Part shown: one piece after another, positions 48,444-60,585 of the stretch
How positions within the stretch are numbered: the stretch's first letter is position 1
How the letters are laid out: each line of letters starts with the position of its first letter
Assembly (NCBI GenBank): GCA_027627225.1
Contig: CM051029.1
Span: 27,490,548-27,554,547, forward strand
From: Congeria kusceri
Taxonomy: Eukaryota > Mollusca > Bivalvia > Myida > Dreissenidae
Reading direction: 5' to 3'
Length of the DNA stretch: 64,000 nucleotides
Made by a program: the position numbers and the translations under genes
The notes under the pieces: generated by a model
Databases searched by the model: none
Seen by the model: only the letters and a program-made list of their open reading frames with translations
What the model was told of the DNA's origin: nothing

Positions 48444-48756
48444 GTGTGTATATATTCATAACTAAACACTTTACATGTATATTTTATTTGCCATCTTGAA
48501 ATAAAAACATACCACAAGTTTATACATTTATTCTGCATATATGTGTTTACAACAATGTTACATATCTACATTCAAATTTGACACAAGTCACATGAACAAA
48601 TTGTCAGCCTATTTCAATAACCGAACGGTACCTAATTATTGTCTCACATTTTGTATGAAATTTTCTTTTAAAATTTTTAACACATAAAGCAACAAATACA
48701 ATCAGTTCAACAAAGTAAAACAATAAAGTAACATATTTGTTATTCTGTCGTTTCAG
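48444..48756 (+). other. Predicted intron of the piggyBac transposase
   Basis: 313 bp, AT-rich, GT at the start and ttctgtcgtttcag at the end. Removing it restores the family phrase DPLYK-VRPIYD in frame. Confidence 0.75.
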
Positions 48757-49092
48757 GTGAGGCCCATCTACGACGTGGTAACGGCTCGCTTCAGGAACAC
48801 GTACACTCCGGATCACAACATCGTGGTGGACGAAGGTATGGTGCCATGGAAGGGACGACTACGGTTCAGACAGTACATCCCAAACAAGCCCGACAGGTTT
48901 GGAGTGAAACTCTATGTGCTAAGTGAAAGCAAGTCAGGCTACATGTGTGACTTTGACATTTACACAGGAGCAGATTACGACCCCGATCCTAATGCTGAGG
49001 ACAGCGAACTCACCCTCGGACATTCTTACGGAGTTGTAATGTGTTGTGCCATGCTTCATGAGGTATCACACTCTTGTGAACTACAAGATTGA
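48757..49092 (+). CDS. piggyBac transposase, exon 2 (truncated)
   Basis: 111 codons, VRPIYDVVTARF then IVVDEGMVPWKGRLRFRQYI and PNKPDRFGVKLYVLSESKSG. The Asp in VVDEGM (about residue 235 of the joined protein) matches the first catalytic Asp of the piggyBac DDD set. The family-typical LGHSY-VVM follows, but the reading then runs into MCCAMLHEVSH and a stop. The YTDNFYTS-type region with the second Asp, the third Asp and the C-terminal Cys-rich domain are all absent. With 321 residues against about 550-600 for intact enzymes it should be inactive, yet its ends remain mobilisable. Confidence 0.88.
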   Translation: MRPIYDVVTARFRNTYTPDHNIVVDEGMVPWKGRLRFRQYIPNKPDRFGVKLYVLSESKSGYMCDFDIYTGADYDPDPNAEDSELTLGHSYGVVMCCAMLHEVSHSCELQD

Positions 49093-49784
49093 AGACTCTG
49101 ACTGAAAGTGAAACTGCTGAGCACTGTTTTTGTTGTGTAACAAAATGAACTTTATATGGAGTATAACCAGTACATATCATAACACACCTGTATTTACCTG
49201 TAATTACCTTGCATACCTGTTAATAATGAAATAATCAAATCTTTAATAAATAAAAACAAATATTAAACAATTATTTGATGTAATGATGCTCTACAGAGTA
49301 AACTGGGTATTTTGTAATATGCATTGTTCAAGAAAAATGTTGCTACTCTTTACCAATAATGGACAGTCAAAACAATTTACCTGTATTGTTAATTAGGCAG
49401 TATTTTTGTCTGTTTTATGTCAAAATTTAACAATTACAAGCTGTTTGTTGTACTCTGACATTGTTTTATTATTTATTAAATAAAAAAGAGAGATTTCTAA
49501 TAATAAAGCTAATAAAATCGTTCATTTGTTGAATTTTACCTGTATTTATAAGTTTATCTCACCTGTACTGGTGTAAAAATAACGACAGGTGAAAACAAGT
49601 TGCGTCAAAATGTCCGTCTTTCAATTACCTACACATATTATATAGGTTTTATATATCAAAGATAAACATATAATGGTGAAAATGAAGGTCAACTAACATG
49701 ACTGTAAAACCAGGAATTCTCCAAAAAATAATCAGTACCAGGCTGCTGATAAGCCAAATACATATTCAGGGCAGTAAGGGTTAA

Positions 49785-52639
49785 TCAGGGCTCAGCCTAG
49801 GGACAAATTTTAGGGAGAAGTCACTTCTCCCTCAGTTCAGTTTAGGGAGAAGTGAGGCCACTTCAAAGAGAAGTGATTTCCAAAAAGCGCTTAACCATAA
49901 TTTTGCTTGTTATTACCATCATCAGACCATGTAAATCATTATCATAGTACCAAGTCCATCATCATCATCATCATCATCATTATCATCAGGTCATTATCAT
50001 CATCAAATTCTCCATAAATTAAGAACAAGATATTTTCATGAAGTATTACATTATTCTAGTTTCCAAGTTCTTTTCCAAGTTTCCATTCTAGCAATACACA
50101 TATCAATAAAAGTTTAAATTTAAAGAGATTTTTTTTATCTAAACGTTCACAGTGCATCATTAAACTTTTTTTTTTTATTAAAAATTATTTATATATTAAT
50201 TATATTTTGTTAGTTATTAATTCATTTTTTTTTCTTCAATAAAACACTTTGTTAAAATTACCTTGCAATTATTTATCTAATTTGAACAAACAATAAAATC
50301 TGTTAAAACACCAGTCATAAATAATAACACATGTTAAATCTAAGAAGAGTGACAGCGTGACATAATCAATTAGACTGGGCTTTCAAGTCTGTAAGCTGTT
50401 AGCAACAGCTAATAGCAAGGGTGTCGGTTTGACTTCAAAAGTCTTTGATGTGACTGCTGAGATGGGGCCATTGTCTAGCAGTTTGAAGAACTAAGTGTGT
50501 AACAGGATTAGCACATGGTCAATAGAGCATTAATGAATTAGTGTTCCAGAGGAAATGACAAGGGTGTGAACAAAATCAGACAGTTGCTTTATTGCATGGA
50601 ATAAAATGGATATTTAAATGGGGTGATGAAATAAACGTCTTGGAATTAAAATGGAAACTGTATTAGGAGGGAAATTATTGGATATTAACATGCATATTTA
50701 CATATAGTATGGATTGATATGTGTTTTGCGTATCAGGTAATAATGTGCGTTTTTGAAATTTACTTTGATTACGTTCTTTTTTATGGAAGTTGACTTGAAA
50801 GCTTTTATGACTGGTGTTTGATTGATAATTATTACTATGCGAAGTTTAGAACAGACAGCGAAGTGGACTTTTCCTTGATGAAATTTATGGGCGATGTCAA
50901 TAACTCCAGGGCGAAGTTATCGCCCACGTCGCCTTCACGGCTATGCCCTGCTTAATGCATGTGCGTAAACTGTCGTCCCAGATTAGCCTGTGGACGGCAC
51001 TTTCCGCTTTTATGGTATGTTCTGTTTCAAGGAAGTCTCTTCTAACCATAAATCCAATTTAGTCGGAAAGTGCCGTCCTGGATCAGCCTGTGCTGACTGC
51101 ACAGTCTGATCCGGGACTTTATGCACATGCATTAAGCCCGGTTTTCCCACGACGCGCCTCAAATGATATGACAAGACATGTCCCTCAAACAATCTGTCCT
51201 AGCTGTCTGAATGGCTAAACACATTGTCAATCAAATCTCGTTGTAAGGTCAATTGACTTACAGTGCCATTAACACTTTTTTGTATTGCCATGACAACTTT
51301 ATGATCACTGTTCATAAATATGTTTGTAGTACCTTTTCATGGAACATACTTTCTTGAGTTTTCTTTCTCCAAAAAAGGCAAAAACACTAGGTCACCGACT
51401 AGCAAACAGTTGCCTATTCCTTCACAAAAATCCACATAAAAACCTGCCCAACTTAATTTACACAGTACATGTTGCCAAAAAGTGTATTACAGACAGTCCA
51501 CAAAACATTAACCAGACATCGGTAGATAATACCCAAGTTGACAAAAGTTGTGAAAGGGTAGACTGGCAAAACTCTGGCCCTGTACAAGAATCCACCTAAA
51601 ACTGCCAAGCACAATATACACAGTACATGTTCCCAAATAGTGGAACCAGACATGGGTAGATGATACCCAAGTTGACATAAGTTGTGAAAGGGTAGACGGG
51701 CAAAACTCTTATCCTGTACATAATTAATCTTCCTTATCTCTTATATAACTGATAAGCGATCTAGGCTGAAAACTGGTAAAGTACTTACAGGTGGTTAATT
51801 TGATTGATTTACTGAATGATCTGCATAATCAATTGATCTTTTAGCTGTTTTGGCTGGGACAGATTTATTAATTCCATACCTCCACATGTCTTAAGCTCAA
51901 GCCATTCAAAAAGTGTTTTCTTCTAACTAAGCCAGAAGTTTCATTCCAATATTTATTATGTTACCAAATACATACGCACATTCAATTAACACCTATTTAT
52001 TTCTGGCTGTTGATTTGGTTATCAGAATAAATGTTGTTTTTTGTTTTGATTTATGCTTATTTAACATATTCCTGCCTTCAAGCAAGGAAACCATGAGAAT
52101 CGGACAAAACTGACTAAATATGATGTAACACAAGTAGGTAAAAATACTATTTACGCGCAAGGTCAGTCGACATATTTTTCTACATTCTTAATACTGTAAC
52201 AATAAAACTTGACAATAGGGCTTCACCAAAATAGACCGCCATTTGCTGGTGTCACGATTATTTCTCCGTTCACAAATAGTGTGTCAAATGGCAAGTTAAT
52301 GAACACTGACATAGTGATGATATGTGCTGTCCATATTGACAGCTAGAAAGACAGATTGCTAAAAATATAAATACAAAATAGTAAGTTTAAATTTTTTATG
52401 TTTACTTGTCTTTAAACAGACCTATTTTAACAACTGTGATATTTCAGCGGTATCAGTATCAACAATATTTTTTTTTAAGTTTAGGTCACATATTTTTTAA
52501 CCCTAAAAACTTCCTTTATCTCCATGTTTTCGAATATCTTTGTATTAAAATTGCTGCAAAATTGTAGGGCCTGGTGCGAAAATCAATAAAGGTAATAAAA
52601 ACATTTTTATCTTAGTAATCCTTGAAAATACTGTATCTG
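49785..52639. other. Intergenic region
   Basis: Holds a (TCA)n microsatellite at 49958-49990, an internally deleted double-hairpin MITE, and a short duplicated segment (gacaaaagttgtgaaagggt near 51540, and about 51673). No gene recognised. Confidence 0.5.
50949..51161. mobile_element. Double-hairpin MITE, internally deleted
   Basis: The left TIR is lost (begins at gcttaatgcatgtgcg) and the left palindrome is collapsed to one side. The right palindrome is damaged, but the right end cacgacgcgcctca is intact. Confidence 0.82.
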
Positions 52640-53085
52640 GACAAAAGCCCTTGCCCAAAAGACCCTTGGTCTAAAAATGCACACATGGACATAAGCCCCT
52701 AGGTATATTTGACTGAGTGGACATAAGCCCCTTGGTAGATTTAACAGGGTGGACAAAAGCCCCATTGGTAAACATGACAGAGTGGACAACAGCCCCTTAA
52801 TGAATTTAATGTTAATTATCACGTTTTGCAAGGTTTTTCGTCTGTTTGTTAATTGCAATTAATATTTTGTTCAATTTGATGGAATGGAATTTCTTATTGA
52901 AATGCATACACACTAAACAATATCAGAAAGGGGCTTTTGTCCACTAATTCATGATCATTAAGGGGCTTTTGTCCACTCAGTTAAATCTACCAGGGGGCTT
53001 ATGTCCACTCTGTAAAATATACCGATGGGATTTAGTCCATGTGTGTATTTTTACACCAAGGGACTTTTGGGCAAGGGGCTTTTGT
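52640..53085. mobile_element. Inverted-repeat element built of mirrored minisatellites
   Basis: Left end acaaaagcccttgcccaaaa mirrors right end ttttgggcaaggggcttttg. Inside, gtggacataagcccc-type units run in one direction on the left (about four) and in the opposite direction on the right (about four), around an AT-rich centre near 52810-52920. Non-coding MITE-like structure. Confidence 0.8.
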
Positions 53086-53797
53086 ACTACACCCGAAAAT
53101 ACTTGAATAAAATTTTCTATGTGAGAATAAACAGTTGGTATTTAAAAATGGCAAAATGAAAAGCCTCTCATGTCTATTCTTTACTAGAATAAACCCAATA
53201 GAACAAAATAAACTTTAACTGACACAGCCACAGACTCATGGACTTTTATGATTTTAAGAAAGTTTTTACTTAAGAGTTTTTGAATACAGGCCCTGGGCCA
53301 ATTCCAAAATATCTGAAAAAGCATTTTATATAGACAATAATTGAGGCGCGTCGTGCGAAAACCGGTCTTAATGCAAGTGCGTCAAGTGTCGTCCCAGAGG
53401 CTATTACAGGACGGCACTTTCCGCTATGGTATTTTCTGTTTCAAGGAAGTCTCTTCTAAGAACACTGCATTATGTGAATTTAGAATAAGACATTAAACAT
53501 AGAATGTACATGATTTTTGTTCTTTTTTTTTCAGATAAACTGAGCATTTCATGTTGGTTATGTATGTTTGTTATATTTGGTAAATACTTTTGGTATAATT
53601 AGCAGTTTTACATGACTTTTTCATTAAAACTGATTGTGTCTTTCATCATTTTTACTGTACTTATAAACTGTGTTCATGCAAGCATGGACACAGTTCAATT
53701 TTTTGTGAAAATTTTGAAAATGCATGCAAGTATACAGTTTTGTGGTAAAATCAATTTTACTGATGCAGTTATATACGCAGGTGTCCACTGCACTAAC

Positions 53798-55014
53798 AGT
53801 CTGCGCGAAATGCTTTTGAAAGTACAGGCCATTCGGGCTTGTGGGTTAAGAAATTTCATAGGCCCGAATTAAAATCTACAGGCCCGAAGCAGTTTTGAAA
53901 AATTTATTCATAAAACAACGGATTAACATGTTTTATGTTCATTTAGACAACAATCATTTCAATTTGAATGTGTCCTGTATTTCATAGACAGAACACTTCG
54001 TCTTCAGTCATTTCCATATCTTCCGATTCATCCTCAGACTTTTAAGTAATAATTTCAAACAGTCTGCGGCCTTGCTCTGTGCCAATGGCTTGCTGCTCGC
54101 GGTAATATATTCTGTGGCCCGCTGGTGAATTTTACTGTTGTTGTGCTGGCTTAAAGCTTCATGTTTGAAATTATCGGTACCCTTTACAAATGAAATTTCT
54201 GAAATGGCGCCGGTCTGTTTTGTTTTGCTACAGAAACTTTGACAAGTGTCACAAGTCATTATTTTGTCTTGCTCACTGTACCTTAACCAAGCGAATTCCG
54301 TTAACCATTTTGGCAGAAACTCTCTTTTACGTTTTTTTTCACAGTCAGCTGGTGTTTGCGTTTTACATTTATTTTTTACTCCAGGTTTGGCACCCGCAAT
54401 GTACTTCAAGTTCAACATTTTGACATTGCTAATGTAAACAATGGACTGCTACTCCGTTTGTTTTTCCAAAAATACGATCGAAAAATGAAAACGGTAAACC
54501 AGTCAAATCATGAACTTGTAAGGGTAAAACCCGGTACACGGAGCATTTAACAGTTGAAGAAGATCCTAAATATTTACATGACATTTTTAATAGCTTTCAA
54601 ACCGATATGATAAGTTCTTGTCATCAATAAAACAATATATATATTATATTGTTATATACCTACTACAATTCTGTTTCAAATAAGGTGATGAATGCATACC
54701 GTTAGACAAGAGAACGCCGAAAAAAAACACCGGGAAATTGGCTCCGGACAATAGACGCATGGTTGATGTTAACATGTATATCGGTGACGTAGAAAGGTCG
54801 CGCATGCGCTATATCGTAGTACACTTTTCTAAACAGAAACCAGAGTACTGTGAAGTGTTTACGTGAATTAAAAAGTGTTATTTTTTTCAAACATACTTTT
54901 TTTTTAAATTACAAAACGTACACGCCCGTCGGGCGTTCAGCATCGAATATTTTACACGCCCGATACGATTTCTATACGCCACGGGCATCGGGCGTGTGGC
55001 ATTTCGCGCAGACT
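53798..55014 (-). mobile_element. hAT-type element nested in the second element
   Basis: The 16-bp TIR agtctgcgcgaaatgc (53798-53813) is the exact complement of gcatttcgcgcagact (54999-55014). Flanking gcactaac (53790-53797) and gcactaat (55015-55022) is an 8-bp target duplication with one mismatch, typical of hAT. Subterminal cgggcgtgt/acacgcccg and ggcccgaa motifs recur near both ends. It carries the TTF zinc-finger ORF 54008-54418. Confidence 0.85.
54008..54418 (-). CDS. TTF-type zinc-finger fragment of a hAT transposase
   Basis: 136 residues. A basic start is followed by LPKWLTEFAWLRYSEQDKIM, then CDTC (C56, C59), FVKGTDNFKHEALSQHNNSK and H98. This is the TTF-type zinc-finger arrangement found at the N-terminus of ZNF862/C17orf113-like, hAT-derived proteins. 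Only the DNA-binding N-terminus is present; catalytic and dimerisation regions are missing, so the copy is an internally deleted, non-autonomous element. The frame is intact, so a DNA-binding-only product that competes with a full transposase is conceivable but unproven. Confidence 0.8.
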   Translation of the reverse strand: MLNLKYIAGAKPGVKNKCKTQTPADCEKKRKREFLPKWLTEFAWLRYSEQDKIMTCDTCQSFCSKTKQTGAISEISFVKGTDNFKHEALSQHNNSKIHQRATEYITASSKPLAQSKAADCLKLLLKSLRMNRKIWK

Positions 55015-57459
55015 GCACTAATTACTCTGCAAAATTCTGAAATTACAAATGATATATAGCATATAAAACATATGGCTGTAATAAAACAGTTTATTCTATA
55101 TTTGACATCGTATTCCAACTTCACATAATAGTGTGTTTAAACATAAATCCACTGTAGGCGGAAAGTGCCGTCCTGGATTAGCCTGCGCGGACTGCACAGG
55201 CTAATCCGCGAAAACACTTCACGCACATGCATTAAGACCGGTTTTCTCACAACGCATCACAATTATATTTATACGCAAGTCTTGATAAAATGGATATTTG
55301 TGGGAAAACTGGAATAATAATTTATCCCGTTATTTAGTTAATTACTCTGAAACCATTGGCTTTTGGCATGTTGTGACTGTTTATCTATTGAATTAATTCA
55401 GTGAAACATCCCATTATTTGTTTTGTGCTGACTTACTAGTAAATTTATCTTAAGGCAAACCAAATGCAAAAAAAACCCCTACACTTGCCATTCAATATCC
55501 TTTATTTCATCAAGCATTCCTTTTAACATACATAGCTTAAGGAAAAACAAATATACATAGTTTGCATCCTTTTAACAAACTGTACATTTTTAAAACCAGG
55601 AATAGTGTGGGTGTATGTGTGTGTGTGTTTTTCATTTATGTTAAGTTCTTTTTTTTTCATATACTTATTGCAACAGATTTGGTAAAGAGGCATAAAAAAT
55701 TAGAGTTATATTTTGGGGTAAAAAAGTCATGATTTTACAAAAAATTTCAAAGGGAAGATACACATTCAGCCCTGCTATGTAAGGTAAAAAGAACTCATGT
55801 TGTTTTGAGGTAAAAAATCCCTTGTGTTCTTTTGAGGTAAAAAAAAAGCATCATGTTTCAGGTGAAAACAGTGAGAAATTAAAACCTCCTGATAAGTAAC
55901 AATACAACATCATTAAAACCAGGCCACATGTCTTAAATAATTATGTCAATCTGGGTATAATCCACACAGTGGATTATCATGTCAACATGTCCCCAGCTCA
56001 ATTAGTTTATCAACTGAAATACCGCCATCTCCGTGGAATATGCCACTGGGTTTGCTATTTTTACAAACTGAATACCACAACAGGACAACACGACAACAAA
56101 AGTTGGATTAAAGCAATTAGGAGGATATGGGGCACACATGAAAGTATCTTAATCTGCGACCAACAATTTAAACAACATTTTAAGCCTTATTTAAGCCTTT
56201 TTTTAAATATAAAATCCACTGCACAAATGCTATTACCAGTACTCATCTGTAAAAAAAACACACCAATACTCTGAAGTACTATATTTCTGTAATTATATAT
56301 CATCATTAACAGTTTGTAAAACAAGGAAAATTTAATAACAAAAGTTTTCACACTAAAAAATAACAATACTCAGCAGAAGTACTATTCAACAGTTATATAT
56401 TAGCAACAGACCATTCAAACTAAGAAATAATTGACCACTTGACTTTGAAAATGCCTCAGGTGTTTATGGATGTCAGACCTGTATTGATTCAACGGTCAAG
56501 CTAGTTTGTTTTATTTGACAGACCTTGTACAAAGCATAACAAGTCAAATCAAGGGAAACAACTACTGCTTTACTGATTTCAATTCTAAACAGAGTGACCT
56601 CCCTTGCCTTGGAACCAACACATAAGGGAATTAACTATTCCAAATAAATATATATAATATGGAAATTAGTCTGCCTTACAAGGTATTTTCAACACTATTA
56701 CACATGTACCAGGATTTAAAAACACTCGTATATACTAACTTTCTGGGCATATTTATGCACATTTGACACATGTGTTTTTTATGTGGAAACCAAACAAAAT
56801 ATATATATATATATCTCTACCACACAAAATATAAATATTCAGTATTTGTCCTGCACATATTCCAAAATTGAATACTAATTGCAAGTTATTTCAAAGGCGA
56901 GCTAAGAATGACTGTGGTTATGTGTATTATACAATAATGACAAAACAACTACATTCAAAGCAAAAATAACAAGAGAATACTTTTGTTGATTTTGGTGAAT
57001 GATGAAATGATTATCTCACGAGTGGTTATAGAAAAAATGTTAAAGAATTTTCAGGAGTGGAGTAGTCACAAATGAAAATATAGTTTTCTATGACCACCAG
57101 TAAAATAAAATGTATTAAATCGCCAAATTCAATCATGCTTTTGAACAATAAATAAATAAAATTGCAAGCGATATGCTTTAACATCATAAGTTTTGTGTTT
57201 TCTGATGGCATAAATGATTCCAAAATTGTCACTCATTATTGTGGTAAGAAAAAATGCCATACTTTCTGGCTTGTTGTCAATTTACTTAATTTTGTAAAAT
57301 GTTATTTCTGTAATGTAAAATTTTATATTTTCACTGTTTCCATTGGAGATATCAAATTTTATTTCACCAGGAAAAATAATTGTTTATTTCACTGAAAAGC
57401 ATATAATAAAGGAAGATAAATTACTTACCCATTCACAGTAAGAATCCCAGCACGATTCC

Positions 57460-57860
57460 CACGTGTACATGGTTATCAATCACATATTCATCCAATCACA
57501 TGGCTATCAATCACATTATTGCTAATCATGTAGAATAACAGTCAGTCGTTAATCACACAGTTTTCAATGGCAGTGTTCTCAAAAGCTTAATTTGTTATCA
57601 ATCACATGTCATACATTTGTCACAAGGATTAAATCACATATTAAATTTTGTTAATTGCAGTTCTTGAAAGTTTCAATCACAGCCTTATTTTATTCACATT
57701 GATATGCCATAAGGATTTCTATCACCTCAAATTCAATCACACTAATTTCAATCACAGTCTGTTCAATCAAATGAATTTTAATTGCCTGGATATCAGTCTC
57801 CTTAGTATCAATCACACTGAAATCAATCACATAGCTATCAATCACATGTATTTCATCCAA
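57460..57860. repeat. Irregular ATCAATCACAT minisatellite
   Basis: Many copies of tcaatcacat/atcaatcaca with variable spacers (gctatcaatcacat). No fixed period, so an old array or slippage-prone region. Confidence 0.7.
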
Positions 57861-60143
57861 GGAGCTTCTGATAAAAAAATATATAAAAACCACTTTACCC
57901 AAAACTGGAAGTTTCACACAGAATGTAAAGACTAATAAAATGTATTTCCAGTCAAATTATATTTGTTATCTTAAATTTTATGCCAATTTCTATCATTAAG
58001 ACATTTATTAACGCCTATTAATTATGTCATTAAAATGAGTTTTCTTTGACTATTAACTTAAGGCGAAATGCTGTTAACTGTTACAATGTAAAAATCTACA
58101 AAAATAAACATAATTATCGGTACAAGAAATCTAGAGTACCCATAGTTACATTCTTTCTGTATGCACGAACTTTAAAAACAAATTTGAGACATAATTTATG
58201 TTCTATATCACTTTTACAAATTAAAATCACAGAATATCTCATAATCCAAAGGGCTGCATGCAACTCAATCTCCAATTATTCATCTTAAAATTGTTCATTA
58301 TAAATATCTCACAGAAGCAGATCTCATGAGGATGTAAATGCTACATAAACTACCACTGCAGCTGGCAGAACATTTTACTGTCTCTGTTAATCATAGGTAT
58401 AATTCATATTCATGACTACATGTCAGTTTGGATGTTTCATGGGCATAAATTCCAATATTTATATATTTTTTAAACACTAAAAGGTAAAATATGAGTTTTT
58501 GACTAATAATATTATATTTGTTAAAATTATATCGTGATCAAAACCAATTCAGCCTGCGCACATTCAAATAAATTGACCCCCCCCCACAAAACAATCAATA
58601 TAAATATTGGTTCTACCTATGAAATGGACTTAAGATTTACGTGTAGCCTTCCAAGTCTTAGTCGACAATAGTCTTTCTGCACAAAGTACATTAGTCTTTG
58701 ACACTAGTGTAACATTCTGAATCTGACATTGATATAATATTATGTTTATTTTTTACACAGACTTGAGGGCTGAAATAATATTATCAATATTAATTAACCA
58801 ATAAATCAATTATCTCTCTGTCAAACAAAAGTTAGTCTTTCAATGCTAAATAACATCTTTCTGCACCAGTTACATTAAATTAGTTGTTCTACTATACATA
58901 TAATATGTCTTGCGATGAAGTATGTCCCCTAATAAGCAAGCACTTACGCCCCTCAATGAGGCCAACTACTTCAGACAGTCATTAGGTTCTACGATAACTT
59001 AATAGAACATCAATGACGGACTGGGGTAATTACCAGAATTAAAACCACCAGAAATCCATGTACCGTAATGAGATTAATTATAAATAATGATAGCAGAAAT
59101 CGAATCCATCTGTAGTGTAATTGTAGCATCTGAGGCAATATGTACCTTTGCTAATTTTCGATTAGTCCACAGCTTTCATCCCACATGCAATGCAGAAAAA
59201 AAATTATTCGAGTAACTATATCGGTAAAACCATTCGTTAATTGGCAAAAATGAAAGACATTCAATTATACCTTATGATTAAACCGGTACACAAACACACT
59301 ATTTTGGAAGAATCAAAACATACCAGTTTATCGTAATCGGAGGTCTATAATTATTAGACAGTTGACTTTCAATCAACATCTTATAATTAAGTTTATTTAT
59401 TTAATGCACACACGCTCTGATGTCTTGCAAGTATCAAAAGCCGAGTTTTGTTCTGTGATTACTGTTCAGTCTTCGGCCCTGACCCACTAGCCCGAAGTGC
59501 CCGGTTAGTGCTTTTGATTTGGGGCTTGTGGACATTTTTGTTTAGCAAATTATCATGACACAATGTTATGAACAATTATGACAAAAGTATTAAGTTAATT
59601 AATAGCAATTATAGTCTACCTGGAGTGCATTACGATCGAAGTAAAACTACATCACCCACATTTCGTAAATATTAAATTGATACTAGATTACTGTTAAAAA
59701 CAACATATTGCAGGGTATTAAAATGCATTTTCAAAGTGCTTTATAGCAAGACTTGGGGCTAGTCAAAGAGCTTTCGGGCTAGTGATTTTGTTAAGCAACT
59801 AGCCAAATGGGAGTTAAGTGCTCTGAAAAAAGGCGAAAACTGCAGCTGCTGTACAAGTCATGTCAAAAGTTTGAACATGTCTGAACTTGGGACTGAAAAA
59901 GTGACACCTTGGTCCCTTTGCTTGAGAATTATTACGAAAATAAATTGAAGACTTTAACTGATATTACAGACTTCTGTTTATGGTTTATTTGTATGCCGAG
60001 CCAATCTTAAAGTCATAATTATTTTCATATAAAATTTAAGGAAAGCATCGCAATTACTTCCTAATGTTATCACCATTCCAGGAAGATTATAACAGACAGA
60101 ATTTGGTACCCTAAAGGAAAGGAACACATCATTATGTTTCAAC

Positions 60144-60585
60144 CCTTCTCGAAAAAGTGTATTTAATACACATTTAATTCGTATTAAACGCTACGGTATT
60201 GGCACCATATTTATTCTGCGTTTAATACGCATATAATACACTTGAAAATGCAGAAAAAATACACTTATTACAGAAATAAGGTGTATTTTTTCTACATTTT
60301 TCCTGCATTAACACATTTAAATGTATTTAAAGTGTATTTTTCTCCTTGAAAAATACACTATATCTTCAAAAAATATGCTTTAGTGTATATAAAGTGTATT
60401 TTAAGTGTATTTTCTATTGCATTAAAACACTTTTTTTGTACAAAATGCAGAAAAAGTACAGAAAAAATACGCTGAGTGTACTGAAAGTGTACTTAATGCG
60501 CATTTAACGCAGAAAAAATATGGTGCCAATATCGCAGCGTTTAATACGCATTCAATGTGTATTAAATACACTTTTTCGAGAAGGA
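60144..60585. mobile_element. Palindromic MITE, ~440 bp, TIR ~90 bp
   Basis: Left ccttctcgaaaaagtgtatt, taatacacatt, attggcaccatat and the inverse on the right match with only a few differences over about 90 bp. The interior is rich in aaagtgtattt units. No coding potential; target duplication not evident. Confidence 0.85.

Larger units (their letters stand above)
47546..49780 (+). mobile_element. piggyBac element with intact ends
   Basis: Flanked by TTAA on both sides (47542-47545 and 49781-49784). The termini ccctta-ctgcgcggg and the complement of gggcagtaaggg form a TIR starting CCCTTACTGC. Length 2235 bp. It contains a transposase gene in two exons that lacks its C-terminal half. The left flank reads gtgagaaaaccggtcttaa, exactly the start of the double-hairpin MITE, but the right flank does not continue that MITE. 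Confidence 0.92.
53461..55137. mobile_element. TIR element nested in the MITE
   Basis: Termini aacactgcattatgtgaa (53461-53478) and the complement of ttcacataatagtgtgtt (55120-55137) match at 15 of 18 positions. The flanks suggest a 3-bp TAA target duplication (53457-53459 and 55138-55140), though one extra G on the left makes this uncertain. Without the inner insertion it is about 450 bp and non-coding. Confidence 0.75.
53342..55260. mobile_element. Double-hairpin MITE split by a 1.67-kb insertion
   Basis: The left half (53342-53460, ttgaggcgcgtcgtgcgaaa to tctcttctaa) and the right half (55138-55260, taaacataaatccactgta to the inverted end) together make one MITE. Its centre is interrupted exactly at the linker by the element at 53461-55137. 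The left half's internal palindrome is partly deleted. Confidence 0.85.

Noticed and set aside
47714..48538. Several minus-strand frames across the piggyBac gene
   Set aside because: Antisense shadows of the transposase exons.
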